From Rhodococcus sp. H36-A4 (GTDB lineage Bacteria; Actinomycetota; Actinomycetes; Mycobacteriales; Mycobacteriaceae), in contig NZ_JAPVLQ010000003.1 in assembly GCF_027158005.1 (NCBI RefSeq), positions 124,001 to 188,000 on the forward strand: a DNA stretch of 64,000 bases, given 5' to 3'. Positions within the stretch are counted from its first letter, which is position 1. Every line of letters starts with the position of its first letter. Both the position numbers and the translations under genes were made by a program. This document shows, one piece after another, positions 45,720 to 54,450 of this stretch. The notes under the pieces are model-generated. The model saw only the letters and a list, made by a program, of their open reading frames with translations, did not search any database and was not told the DNA's origin.

Positions 45720-46789
45720 CGCCCAGCCCTGTCCGTAAGGTCGCTTCTGCCGTCCTGTCGTACGGGGTGGTCGGTCTCGTCATGTGGCTGCTTTACCGCA
45801 CGGTCGGGAATTCGGGTGCGGTATCGGATGCGCTGAGTTCGATTTCGGTGGGCGACGTTCTCGTCGTGAGTGTTTTCGGGCTGCTTTATCTGGCGTCGAT
45901 GTTGTGGCCGATGGTCTATACGTTGCCCGGCCTGACCATCGCGCAGGCAGGCGTTGCACGGACGGCGTCGCTTGCGCTGGCGAACACGGTTCCTGAGGGC
46001 GGCACGGTCGCAACGGGTTTGACGTTCGGAATGTATCGATCCTGGGGTTTCACGTTGGCGGACAGTTCGACCTCGATTATCGCTGTCGGCATCTGGACCA
46101 ATCTGTCGCGGTATGTGTTGATGTCGGCCGCTCTCGTAATTCTCGTATTGTTCGGGACCGCAACGGGGTCGGAGGTCTGGATTGCCGTCGGCACGTGCGT
46201 TGTCGTCACCGCGATCTGCCTACTCGTCGCGCTCGTGATCACCAACGATGCATTTGCTCGTCGCGTCGGCCGAGTGCTCACACGTGGCCGAAACGTGTTG
46301 GCACGACGGTTCGAGCGTATCGCTCCACGAGACATGGAGGAAGTCGTCGCCGACTTCCGCGAGCATCTGCTCGCCCGGGTACGTACCTGTTGGCGGTCGT
46401 TGACTGCGACGATGTTGCTCTCGCAAGTGCTCGGGGCACTCACGCTCGGCGTGGCCCTTCGGCTGATGGGTACGAGCAGTGACGAAGTGGGCTGGGATCG
46501 GATCGTGGTCGCCTTCGGTGCCATGTCGTTGGCAGTGCTTCTCGCCCCCACCCCTGGCGGTCTCGGGGTTGCCGATGCCGTTCTGATCGCGGTGCTCGGA
46601 GTCGGCATGACCACGGCTCAACAGGGAGAACTGGTTGCGGCCGTGATGTTGTTCCGGATGGCTACGTGGCTGCTCCCGATTCCGCTCGGTCTGATCGCAT
46701 ACCTTTATTGGCGATCGACGAAGAACTGGCGTGTCATCGTCAGTCGGCCTTCGAGTGATCCCCAGCCTTCGAGTGATCCCCGGTCATGA
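45716..46789 (+). CDS. UPF0104/lysylphosphatidylglycerol synthase TM-type membrane protein
   Basis: A 357-residue polytopic membrane protein (about eight helices). The segment LANTVPEGGTVATGLTFGMYRSWGF and the APTPGGLGVADAVLIAVLGVGM block fit the lysylphosphatidylglycerol synthetase transmembrane (UPF0104) family, a flippase-like domain here without the C-terminal synthetase. Start is ATG 45716 in an ATGA overlap with the Lrp gene. The C-terminus contains PSSDPQPSSDPRS, created by a 16-base direct repeat at 46748-46781. Confidence 0.8.
   Translation: MTPSPVRKVASAVLSYGVVGLVMWLLYRTVGNSGAVSDALSSISVGDVLVVSVFGLLYLASMLWPMVYTLPGLTIAQAGVARTASLALANTVPEGGTVATGLTFGMYRSWGFTLADSSTSIIAVGIWTNLSRYVLMSAALVILVLFGTATGSEVWIAVGTCVVVTAICLLVALVITNDAFARRVGRVLTRGRNVLARRFERIAPRDMEEVVADFREHLLARVRTCWRSLTATMLLSQVLGALTLGVALRLMGTSSDEVGWDRIVVAFGAMSLAVLLAPTPGGLGVADAVLIAVLGVGMTTAQQGELVAAVMLFRMATWLLPIPLGLIAYLYWRSTKNWRVIVSRPSSDPQPSSDPRS
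46748..46781. repeat. 16-base direct repeat inside the C-terminal codons of the UPF0104-like gene
   Basis: The unit CCTTCGAGTGATCCCC occurs at 46748-46763 and 46766-46781 (18-base period, in frame), giving a repeated PSSDP. It probably arose by slippage and only lengthens the cytoplasmic tail. Confidence 0.8.
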
Positions 46790-46823
46790 CGACTCCGTTG
46801 GCTTTCCTCCTAGGATGACGAAT

Positions 46824-47453
46824 ATGGCTTTCACCGGTATTCCTTTTGCTGCGCTGGACTTCTACGAGGACCTCGAAGCGGACAACAGCAAGACGTGGTG
46901 GGCTGCTCATAAATCCGTCTATGACGAGTCGGTCAAAGCACCCATGACCGCGTTGCTCACAGAGCTGGAAACGGAGTTCGGTGAAGGGAAGGTATTCCGC
47001 CCGTATCGAGACGTGCGATTCTCCAAGGACAAGACGCCGTACAAGACTCATCAAGGCGGGTTCGTGGCGCGCGGCCAAAGCCTCGGCTTCTACGTACAGA
47101 TCGATCCGGCCGGGCTCTTCGTCGCAGGCGGGTTCTATGGTTCGACCACCGACGGCATTGCCCGCTATCGAGAAGCGGTGGACAACGACGTGCGCGGGGT
47201 AGAACTCGACAAATTGGTGACGACCTTGACCGCGGCCGGGTTCGAGATCGGTGGTGACCAGCTGAAAACCAAGCCGCGTGGCTACGAGCTCGACCATCCT
47301 CGAATCGGCCTGCTCAGACACAAATCCTTGACGGCGTCGAAACATTTCGGATCACCGGACTGGCTCGAGACGTCCGCCGCGTCGCTGCATGTGCGAGATA
47401 CGTGGCGTGAACTCGTACCCCTGATCGAGTGGGCGAGAGCGGTGATGGGCTAA
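46824..47453 (+). CDS. DUF2461-family protein
   Basis: A 209-residue protein. The motif set FYEDLEADNSKTWWAAHKSVYDESVKAPM, FRPYRDVRFSKDKTPYKTHQGGF and YVQIDPAGLFVAGGFY is the TIGR02453/DUF2461 pattern; function unknown. ATG 46824 is preferred over ATG 46815 because AGGA lies eight bases before it. The next gene starts directly after this stop codon. Confidence 0.88.
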   Translation: MAFTGIPFAALDFYEDLEADNSKTWWAAHKSVYDESVKAPMTALLTELETEFGEGKVFRPYRDVRFSKDKTPYKTHQGGFVARGQSLGFYVQIDPAGLFVAGGFYGSTTDGIARYREAVDNDVRGVELDKLVTTLTAAGFEIGGDQLKTKPRGYELDHPRIGLLRHKSLTASKHFGSPDWLETSAASLHVRDTWRELVPLIEWARAVMG

Positions 47454-48002
47454 GTGAAACTGTTGACGGGCGATGCTATCGGGGTGCTGTTGGCCGCAGG
47501 TGCCGGCACCCGCTACGGATCACCGAAAGTACTCGCCCACGAAGGCCGGTGGCTCGACATCGCCGTGCGCGCTCTGCTCGAAGGTGGATGCGAGAAGGTG
47601 ATCGTAGTACTGGGTGCCGCAGGCAGTGCGATGCCGGACGGGGCGATCGCTGTGCATGCTCACGATTGGCTCGTCGGTATGAGTGCCTCGCTGAAGGCTG
47701 GGCTGTCCGCGGCCGAGGGCTTCTCGTACGCGGTCGTCCACGTCGTCGACACGCCCGATGTGGGTCCCGAGGTTGTGCGCGCTGTCCTCGATGCCGCCCG
47801 GGTTTCGCCGTCGAATCTGGCTCGTGCGGTATTCGACGGCACTCCAGGCCACCCCGTGGCATTCGGTCGTGAGCATTGGGAGGAAGTGATCGACACTTCG
47901 AGTGGAGATGCGGGTGCACGGGCGTTTCTGCGCAGTAGATTCGATGTCGTCGCCGTCGAGTGTTCTCGATGGGCGACGGGTATCGATCACGACTACCGCT
48001 AG
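47454..48002 (+). CDS. MobA-like NTP transferase (molybdenum cofactor cytidylyltransferase type)
   Basis: A 182-residue nucleotidyltransferase. GVLLAAGAGTRYGSPKVLA is the NTP-binding loop of MobA/MocA proteins, and VVHVVDTPDVGPEVV and GTPGHPVAFGREHWEE are further family blocks. It could attach CMP or GMP to molybdopterin or belong to a related two-domain protein reduced to one domain. Start is GTG 47454, directly after the stop of the DUF2461 gene. Confidence 0.85.
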   Translation: MKLLTGDAIGVLLAAGAGTRYGSPKVLAHEGRWLDIAVRALLEGGCEKVIVVLGAAGSAMPDGAIAVHAHDWLVGMSASLKAGLSAAEGFSYAVVHVVDTPDVGPEVVRAVLDAARVSPSNLARAVFDGTPGHPVAFGREHWEEVIDTSSGDAGARAFLRSRFDVVAVECSRWATGIDHDYR

Positions 48003-48043
48003 TACGGTGTCGGCATTTGAGATTCTGTTGTGAGAGGGGCGGC

Positions 48044-48682
48044 ATGGGTATCGACGATCTGGATATGACCAGGACGGCCTATGATGCCGTAGCGCACAGT
48101 TACACCGAAATACTGCGAGATGAGCTTTCGCACAAGCCACTCGATCGGCGATTGTTGGATACGTTCGCGGACATGGTGAGTGCCGAGGGAGGCACGCGCG
48201 TCCTCGACGCCGGGTGTGGACCCGGCCGGATTTCCGAGTACCTCCACGGCCACGGGCTCACTACAATCGGGATCGATGTGTCTCCGAACATGATCGACAT
48301 CGCACGAAGGGGCTATCCTGCACTGCAATTCGACGTCGGATCGATACTCGATGTGAACCTCGCCGACGGAAGTGTCGAAGGGGTTCTCGCATGGTATTCG
48401 ATAATTCATACCCCGCCGAAGCTCCTGACCGTAGTTTTCGCGGAGTTCTGGCGGGTCCTTGCCCCGGGCGGCTTGCTTCTACTCTCGTTTCAGGTCGGCG
48501 ACGCGCGAGTGCGGCTGGAGCACGCTTACGGTCATGCCGTCGCGTACGACGTCTACCGCCTGTCTCCTGAAAAAATCTTGAATCTGTTGTGCAAGAGGGG
48601 GTTTCGGGTTGCGATTCGATTAGTCCGTCCGCCGATAGGATCTGAGCTTCAACCACAGGCATATATTCTGGCGCGTAAGTAG
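48044..48682 (+). CDS. Class I SAM-dependent methyltransferase
   Basis: A 212-residue methyltransferase. Motif I is VLDAGCGPGRISEYL, the acidic loop is TTIGIDVSPNMIDIAR, and the post-motifs include LPxx-like AWYSIIHTPP and EFWRVLAPGGLLLLSFQVG. Substrate cannot be inferred. ATG 48044 has GAGGGG about five bases upstream. Ends 36 bases before the hairpin shared with the convergent gene. Confidence 0.88.
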   Translation: MGIDDLDMTRTAYDAVAHSYTEILRDELSHKPLDRRLLDTFADMVSAEGGTRVLDAGCGPGRISEYLHGHGLTTIGIDVSPNMIDIARRGYPALQFDVGSILDVNLADGSVEGVLAWYSIIHTPPKLLTVVFAEFWRVLAPGGLLLLSFQVGDARVRLEHAYGHAVAYDVYRLSPEKILNLLCKRGFRVAIRLVRPPIGSELQPQAYILARK

Positions 48683-48718
48683 AAGCGAACGAAGTCCAGC
48701 TCGACGCAGGGTGAAGAG

Positions 48719-48742
48719 TTCCCGCCCGCGAACGGGCGGGAA
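48719..48742. terminator. Bidirectional hairpin between methyltransferase and BaeRF-like gene
   Basis: A 10-base-pair stem (left arm TTCCCGCCCG) with a CGAA loop lies between the convergent stops at 48682 and 48749. No U-tract. Likely a shared terminator. Confidence 0.8.
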
Positions 48743-48748
48743 TCCGGA

Positions 48749-49858
48749 TCAGCTCTTGTACCGCAGGATTGCCGCGATCTGTGCGCCGTCGGGCATGTCT
48801 TCACTTCGAACGGCGGTCACCGTCGCGCCGGACAGCAATGCGCGCCGGGTTATCTCGTCCACTACGCCGTAGACCTTCGAGTCGTCGGCATCCGTGAAGT
48901 GCACGTCACCGGTGCCTGGATCGACGGTACCCGGAACGATGCTCTCGATGTCGACGAGTACCGTGCTGATCGCGCCGTATGTGGCGGCTTTCGCGACGTC
49001 CGCAACATCGGTCAGTCCGCGGCCTTGCGACTTACGCTCGTCGAAGAGCTGACGCAGGTCGACCAGCTGGTCGCGGTAGTGATTGTCCAGCACGGTGCGG
49101 GCGGCGTCGGCCAAAGCGCCGTCGCTGAGCGCCTGAGGATTACCCTCGATGCCCTGCGGCAGCAGTCCCGGATAGGTAGTGGTGCCGCGATAGATCGATG
49201 CGATGGGGTCGGCCGCAGCGAGGATCAAAGGAATGCCGCGACCGATCAAAGTGGTGCGGAGAGCCTGGTCGACGATACGGGTGAATTGCCGAATACGGGT
49301 CATCCGACTGTCCGGGTTATGGGGCCTTCCACCGGGGCCATATCCGCTGCGCTCAGGCTTGCCGAGTTCGGACTCGAGGTCCGTCGGCAAGCCGGGCACG
49401 CTTACCTCCGCAGGCGGTTGGTCAGCGGAGATATCGACCAGTCGCACGCCACCCTCGGCCAACGCCAGGACGAACGCAGTCTGCGGGAACGATGTGGTGC
49501 GGAGCATGGGCTTGAGGTAGAAGCGGTCGCCGGCGAACGTCACGGCCGAAAGGCGGTTGGGCAAACGATAGCTACGGATGCGTTCGGTGGTTGCGTGCAC
49601 CACAAGGGTGCGCGATTGGTATCGCCAGAACTCCGACCATTCGGTGAGCGCCTCGAATGACTGCTCGATAGTTGCTCGCTCGTCGGAGTCTTCGATCTGC
49701 GCTAGTGCCGTGCGCACCTGGCCGGCAAATTCACGCTGGACGCGATCATGATCTCGCACCGTGTCTGCGGTCGGGGTGTAGATCGACACGCAAGTTCTTC
49801 CCTCGGTGGAAGCTAGGTCGATGATCTCTGCCTGGCTTGGTATGTCTGTGTGTAGCAT
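48749..49858 (-). CDS. Bacterial archaeo-eukaryotic release-factor-like protein (BaeRF type)
   Basis: A 369-residue soluble protein with the layout of bacterial eRF1-like (BaeRF) families: an N-terminal CVSIYTPTADTVRDHDRVQ segment and the C-terminal eRF1 domain 3-like pieces (ILAAADPIASIYRG, VDIESIVPGTVDPGTG and SGATVTAVRSEDMPDG). BaeRF proteins resemble eRF1/Pelota without an obvious GGQ loop and are thought to act at ribosomes. The ATG 49858 has AGAAGGG before it, partly inside the end of a possible small upstream gene. Call by fold memory. Confidence 0.65.
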   Translation of the reverse strand: MLHTDIPSQAEIIDLASTEGRTCVSIYTPTADTVRDHDRVQREFAGQVRTALAQIEDSDERATIEQSFEALTEWSEFWRYQSRTLVVHATTERIRSYRLPNRLSAVTFAGDRFYLKPMLRTTSFPQTAFVLALAEGGVRLVDISADQPPAEVSVPGLPTDLESELGKPERSGYGPGGRPHNPDSRMTRIRQFTRIVDQALRTTLIGRGIPLILAAADPIASIYRGTTTYPGLLPQGIEGNPQALSDGALADAARTVLDNHYRDQLVDLRQLFDERKSQGRGLTDVADVAKAATYGAISTVLVDIESIVPGTVDPGTGDVHFTDADDSKVYGVVDEITRRALLSGATVTAVRSEDMPDGAQIAAILRYKS

Positions 49859-49860
49859 CT

Positions 49861-50211
49861 TTAGCCCTTCTCTTGGAGAGAACTGACCGCCGGAAAGCTG
49901 TGTCCATCCCGACCGATGCGCAGATGCGTGTTCGCGAGCTGTGTGCAGCAGGTGGGGCTGTGTACCGGCTTGTCCTTCGTGAGTGTCCCACACTCGGTCT
50001 CGAACTGGGGCTTTGTGACTACGTCGGAACGAAAATCTGACCACCAGGTCAGGATGCTTTCGTTGAGCTCCGTAACCCAGAACAAAATTGGGACTCCACT
50101 TTCGGTGCGGCCGAAAGTGACCACCGGCGTTGGGCGTTCGTCCCGCACGAAGGAACCCGATCGTGCGGGGTGGATCTCGACAGCGCAGTGAGTGGAGGAG
50201 AGGCCCAAATG
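49861..50211 (-). CDS. Possible small protein upstream of the BaeRF-like gene
   Basis: An open frame starting at TTG 50211 with AAGGAG six bases upstream, about 116 residues, ending TAA two bases before the BaeRF-like ATG. Its last codons supply the next gene's Shine-Dalgarno (typical for co-translated genes). By hand count about 70% of third codon positions are G or C, which is above the local base content. The protein has Cys pairs (HSPTCCTQL) and no signal peptide. No family recognised; it could be chance, and plus-strand frames here are no better. Confidence 0.4.
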   Translation of the reverse strand, partial: HLGLSSTHCAVEIHPARSGSFVRDERPTPVVTFGRTESGVPILFWVTELNESILTWWSDFRSDVVTKPQFETECGTLTKDKPVHSPTCCTQLANTHLRIGRDGHSFPAVSSLQEKG

Positions 50212-50326
50212 GTTCTCCTTCACCGGGCAGATACGTTCGGTGTGCTCGGTTTACGGTACGCACTCGCCGAAAGCGGGTTACCGTGAAATCGCGATCGCTG
50301 GCTTCCGAGTTTCGAAAGGCTGGGAG

Positions 50327-51304
50327 ATGCTTGCATTTTTGGTCCCGGACAGTCAGCGTCGAAGTCTCGACGAACTCGACGAGCGGTTGGATCTCGCTGT
50401 CGGGGACACTGGTGCAAAGCGGTCGGGATTCTGGATCATGCTCACCCTTTCCGGAATCATCGCTGTCGCGGGAGTGGTTGCAGACTCGACGGCCACCGTC
50501 ATCGGGGCGATGATCGTAGCTCCGTTGTCGACACCGATTCTCGGTGCCGGTCTCGGGATTGCCACCGGTCGTGGATCACTCGTGTTCAGGAGTGCTTTAC
50601 ATGTTCTGCTGGGGCTCGTGTTGGTCGTGGCGTTCGGATACCTGTTCGCGCAGGTCTTGCTCAACCCGACCAATGTGCTGACTAATTCTCAGGTTCTCGG
50701 ACGCACCTCCCCGACACTGGCCGACCTCATGGCTGCGATTGCCACTGGCTTCGCCGGATCCATTGCGATCACTCGCCGTGACGTCGGTGATGTGCTTCCC
50801 GGCGTGGCCATTGCAATTTCACTGGTACCACCACTTGCCGTAGTCGGTGTCTGCCTCGGATCCGGAGCGCCCTCGCTGGCGCTCGGCGCTCTGGTGTTGT
50901 TCGCCTCGAATGTGGTTGCGATGGTGATCACCTCCACCCTGGTACTGGTTGTCGCCGGCTACGCCCAAGAAAGCCGCACCATGGGGTCCCCGCGACATGG
51001 TCGCGTATTTCTCCTGTTGGCATCGGCGCTGGTAGTCGTGGCCATTCCCATGGTGATCAATTCGCTTACCTCACTCTGGGTGCGTCAGATTCACGACGCG
51101 GCAGAGCAATGGCTCGCCTCAGTTCCAGATGCTCAGGTCGGATCCGTCACCTGGCAGGCCGACACCGCTGTGATCGAAGTACTAGGCCCTCAGGATCTTC
51201 CGCCGATCGGCGAGCTCGAAAAATCGATCGACGCCCTGGTGCCGTGGAATCCGCAGATCGTTGTCGTCCATGCAGTCGGTAGTCGTATCGAGGCTACCGA
51301 ATAG
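50327..51304 (+). CDS. DUF389-family membrane protein
   Basis: A 325-residue polytopic protein. The hydrophobic core begins at FWIMLTLSGIIAVAGVVADSTATVIGAMIVAPL, the signature of DUF389, followed by PTLADLMAAIATGFAGSIAI and ISLVPPLAVVGVCLGSG. The C-terminal tail is a soluble domain (VPDAQVGSVTWQADTAVIEVLG). Function unknown; it might be a small-molecule transporter. ATG 50327 has GAAAGG seven bases upstream; the longer frame to 50192 gives an unlikely N-terminus. About 115 bases separate it from the possible small minus-strand gene. Confidence 0.85.
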   Translation: MLAFLVPDSQRRSLDELDERLDLAVGDTGAKRSGFWIMLTLSGIIAVAGVVADSTATVIGAMIVAPLSTPILGAGLGIATGRGSLVFRSALHVLLGLVLVVAFGYLFAQVLLNPTNVLTNSQVLGRTSPTLADLMAAIATGFAGSIAITRRDVGDVLPGVAIAISLVPPLAVVGVCLGSGAPSLALGALVLFASNVVAMVITSTLVLVVAGYAQESRTMGSPRHGRVFLLLASALVVVAIPMVINSLTSLWVRQIHDAAEQWLASVPDAQVGSVTWQADTAVIEVLGPQDLPPIGELEKSIDALVPWNPQIVVVHAVGSRIEATE

Positions 51305-51343
51305 GGCGACATTTTCAGTGGCCGAGAATAGCTGACGTAGATC

Positions 51344-52048
51344 TCAGCAGTGCAGAGCCGTAGCGAGTTCGGCGATCGAGTGCACGCTGTACGTCCAGTC
51401 CGACTCCGGAGCAACATCTTTCGTCTGCGAAGGCCCGTACTCCCGCGGTCGGGAAACGAAAGCTGTACGAAATCCGCACTCTCTGGCCGCCATCAGATCA
51501 CCGTTGTGAGCCGCGACCATCATGCACTGCTCGGGACGTAGGCCGAGAATGTCGGCGGTGCGGAGGTATGCCTCGGGCAACGGCTTGTACGCGCGCGCCG
51601 GCTCCGCGCCGAGGATTGCATCCCAAGCAAGACCGGCGTTCTTCGCCATGTCCAACAGAAGCGAAATGTTCCCGTTGGACAGCGGCGCAACGATGAACTT
51701 CGACTGTAGGCGGCCGATGCCATCCACCGAATCCGGCCACGGGTCCAAGCGGTGCCACGCGAGATTCAGGGCGACAATCGAGGGTTCGGGAATTCGAACA
51801 TCGAACTCCGAGAGAACTATTCGAAGACTCTCCAGGTGCAGAACATCGAGTCTGGTGAAGGCGCGCGCGCCGGACCGCACCTGTTCCATCGCCGGCTGAT
51901 AGAGACTACGCCACCGATCAGCGAAAGCGAGTGAATCTACCTGAGCAGCTGTGGCCGCGGCGACCTCGCGGGCAACGCTCGTACGCCAATCCACCACGGT
52001 GCCGAACACATCGAACAACAGTGCTCTCGGGGGATCGGTCGCAGTCAC
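51344..52048 (-). CDS. Haloacid dehalogenase type II
   Basis: A 234-residue HAD-superfamily hydrolase. The nucleophile is Asp13 in LLFDVFGTVVDW, followed by SNGNISLLLDMA, the Lys in ARAYKPLPEAYL and the acidic motif MMVAAHNGDLMAARECGF, all as in L-2-haloacid dehalogenases. Starts at GTG 52048 with AGGCGG nearby, overlapping the upstream stop as GTGA. True substrate uncertain; phosphatase activity on metabolites is possible. Confidence 0.88.
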   Translation of the reverse strand: MTATDPPRALLFDVFGTVVDWRTSVAREVAAATAAQVDSLAFADRWRSLYQPAMEQVRSGARAFTRLDVLHLESLRIVLSEFDVRIPEPSIVALNLAWHRLDPWPDSVDGIGRLQSKFIVAPLSNGNISLLLDMAKNAGLAWDAILGAEPARAYKPLPEAYLRTADILGLRPEQCMMVAAHNGDLMAARECGFRTAFVSRPREYGPSQTKDVAPESDWTYSVHSIAELATALHC

Positions 52049-52473
52049 CGATCGCGCCGCCTGGACCGATTTCCACCCGCGAGGAGTGCACCAACCAGGG
52101 GGATGAGCAGGAAGAACAACCAACTGTGGGGGACGGGGACGACGAAGAACAGGATCAGAGCAACGATCGGGGTCACCGCTATCGCTGTCTTGCGCCAGTC
52201 CCACCCGTCGGCACCGTCGTACTCGTCCGTGTGTGCGGGAGGAGTGGACTCTCTCCGGTCCAACGGAGCTGAGGCGCTCGGATTCAGGGAGGGCGAAGGA
52301 AGGTCGGTGAACACCGAATCCAGCTGCCCGCGTGTGTTGGCGGACGCAACCACGGCGCTTCGCTCGTCGAATTCGGGGAGGGTGAGCCTCCCATCGCTGA
52401 AATGCCGGCTCAAAGCTGAAAGCGCCTGTTCACGCTCGGCCGTACCTACACGAACGTCCGGGTTGTCTGCCAT
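52045..52473 (-). CDS. DUF1707 SHOCT-like protein with C-terminal membrane helices
   Basis: A 142-residue protein. The N-terminal block VRVGTAEREQALSALSRHFSDGRLTLPEFDERSA is the DUF1707 domain found at the N-terminus of actinobacterial membrane proteins. The C-terminal half contains two hydrophobic segments (KTAIAVTPIVALILFFVV and HSWLFFLLIPLVGALLAG), ending in RSRRRDR. It overlaps the haloacid dehalogenase gene by four bases and follows accA3 after 36 bases. Confidence 0.88.
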   Translation of the reverse strand: MADNPDVRVGTAEREQALSALSRHFSDGRLTLPEFDERSAVVASANTRGQLDSVFTDLPSPSLNPSASAPLDRRESTPPAHTDEYDGADGWDWRKTAIAVTPIVALILFFVVPVPHSWLFFLLIPLVGALLAGGNRSRRRDR

Positions 52474-52509
52474 GAGAACAGACTAACCCGGACGTCGGTG
52501 TGGATCGTG

Positions 52510-54303
52510 TTACTTCAGTTCGGCGAGCACGGTGCCTTGAGTGATGGCCGATCCCGGCTGCACGGACAGACCGGTGACGACACCCGCCTTGTGGGCGTTG
52601 ACCGGGTTCTCCATCTTCATCGCCTCTAGGACAGCGATGAGATCGCCTTCGGCGACTTCCTGACCCTCTTCGACGGCAACCTTGACGACAGTGCCTTGCA
52701 TCGGAGCGGTGACAGCGTCACCCGATGCGGCGGCGCCGCCCGAGCCACCTCGCTTGCGAGCCTTCGGCTTACGACGGATCGCACCGTCGGACGCGGCGCC
52801 ACCGCCACCGAGTGAGAACTGACCGGGGAGCGAGACCTCGACGCGACGGCCACCGACCTCGAGAACGACGGACTGGCGGGGCAGTGCCTCGTCCTCGTCC
52901 AGAGGCTCACCGGCGGTGAACGGTTCGACCTGGTTATCCCACTCGGTCTCGATCCAGCGCGTGTGGACGGCGAACTTCGTGCCGTCGCCGATGAAGGCGG
53001 GATCGGATACCACAGCCGCGTGGAACGGGATGACGGTCGCCAGGCCCTCGACCTTGAACTCGGCCAGCGCGCGACGCGAGCGTGCGAGGGCTTCTTCGCG
53101 GGTGGCGCCGGTGACGATGAGCTTGGCGAGCATGGAGTCGAACTGGCCGCCGATCACGGAACCGGATTCGACACCGGAGTCCACGCGTACGCCGGGGCCC
53201 GAGGGGGCGACGAAGGTGGTGACCGGTCCGGGGGCCGGTAGGAAGCCTCGGCCGGCATCCTCGCCGTTGATGCGGAACTCGAAGGAGTGTCCGCGCGGCG
53301 TGGGGTCTTCGGTGATGGAGAGTTCTTCGCCGTTTGCGATGCGGAACTGCTGCAACACCAGGTCGATGCCGGAGGTCTCCTCGGTGACGGGGTGCTCTAC
53401 CTGCAGGCGGGTGTTGACCTCCAGGAACGAGACGAGTCCGTCCTGGCCGACGAGGTATTCGACGGTACCTGCGCCGTAGTAACCGGCCTCGCGGCAGATC
53501 GCTTTCGCGGAGGCATGGATCTCGGCGCGCTGGGCGTCGGTGAGGAACGGCGCAGGCGCTTCCTCGACGAGCTTCTGGAAACGGCGCTGCAGACTGCAGT
53601 CGCGGGTGCCGGCGACGACGACGTTGCCGTGCTGGTCGGCGATGACCTGAGCTTCGACGTGGCGCGGTTTGTCCAGGTAGCGCTCGACGAAGCACTCTCC
53701 GCGACCGAAGGCTGAGACAGCTTCGCGGGTGGCAGAGTCGAACAACTCTGGGATCTCTTCGCGGGTGCGGGCAACTTTCATGCCACGTCCGCCGCCACCG
53801 AAGGCAGCCTTGATAGCGATCGGTAGACCGTGCTCGTCGACGAAAGCGAGGATTTCGGCTGCGTCTTTGACCGGCTCCGAGGTGCCGGGCACTGAAGGGG
53901 CTTTGGCGCGGGCGGCAATGTGGCGGGCCGTGACCTTGTCGCCGAGATCGCGAATCGACTGCGGTGACGGTCCGATCCAGATCAACCCGGCGTCGATGAC
54001 GGCCTGGGCGAATTCGGCGTTTTCGGACAGGAATCCGTAGCCGGGGTGAATGGCGTCGGCGCCGGACTTCTTGGCGGCGTCGAGGATCTTGTCGATTACC
54101 AGGTAGGACTCGGCAGATGTCTGTCCACCGAGAGCGAAGGCTTCATCGGCAAGCCGCACGAACGGAGCATCGGCGTCAGGTTCGGCGAATACCGCGACAC
54201 TGGTCAGGCCGGCATCCGCTGCTGCTCGTATCACCCGAACTGCGATCTCGCCGCGATTGGCGACAAGCACCTTGGTGATATGCGCGCTGGCGTGGCTGGG
54301 CAC
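52510..54303 (-). CDS. accA3: Acetyl/propionyl-CoA carboxylase alpha subunit (biotin carboxylase + BCCP, AccA3-type)
   Basis: A 597-residue biotin-dependent carboxylase alpha chain. From the N-terminus: [21 protein letters not shown]-grasp with [44 protein letters not shown], an Ala/Gly-rich linker, and the BCCP domain with the biotinylated EAMKMEN. It supplies carboxybiotin to AccD-type beta subunits for malonyl- and methylmalonyl-CoA. Start GTG 54303 has AGGAGG four bases upstream. Partners accD5 and accE lie about 4.3 kb upstream at 58352-60282, and birA at 60410 biotinylates it. Confidence 0.96.
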   Translation of the reverse strand: MPSHASAHITKVLVANRGEIAVRVIRAAADAGLTSVAVFAEPDADAPFVRLADEAFALGGQTSAESYLVIDKILDAAKKSGADAIHPGYGFLSENAEFAQAVIDAGLIWIGPSPQSIRDLGDKVTARHIAARAKAPSVPGTSEPVKDAAEILAFVDEHGLPIAIKAAFGGGGRGMKVARTREEIPELFDSATREAVSAFGRGECFVERYLDKPRHVEAQVIADQHGNVVVAGTRDCSLQRRFQKLVEEAPAPFLTDAQRAEIHASAKAICREAGYYGAGTVEYLVGQDGLVSFLEVNTRLQVEHPVTEETSGIDLVLQQFRIANGEELSITEDPTPRGHSFEFRINGEDAGRGFLPAPGPVTTFVAPSGPGVRVDSGVESGSVIGGQFDSMLAKLIVTGATREEALARSRRALAEFKVEGLATVIPFHAAVVSDPAFIGDGTKFAVHTRWIETEWDNQVEPFTAGEPLDEDEALPRQSVVLEVGGRRVEVSLPGQFSLGGGGAASDGAIRRKPKARKRGGSGGAAASGDAVTAPMQGTVVKVAVEEGQEVAEGDLIAVLEAMKMENPVNAHKAGVVTGLSVQPGSAITQGTVLAELK

Positions 54304-54450
54304 TGAGCCTCCTGTGGTTTCAAGTGTTCCGTGCGCGGCGTTTTTCCGCCGCTCGGTTACGGGCGTCTCTTCGGAGTGTAAGCACAGTGGCCGGCACATC
54401 CGAAACTGGATGGTGGTTACAGGGAACAGACCTAAAAAAGCCGGAGGTCC

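Noticed and set aside
49916-50191. Plus-strand 91-residue frame
   Set aside because: No Shine-Dalgarno, odd composition, and the minus-strand alternative has better translational signals.
54420-54450. Terminator after the condensation-domain gene
   Set aside because: There is a T-run, but the stem is only about four pairs with interruptions, so it cannot be called a terminator.
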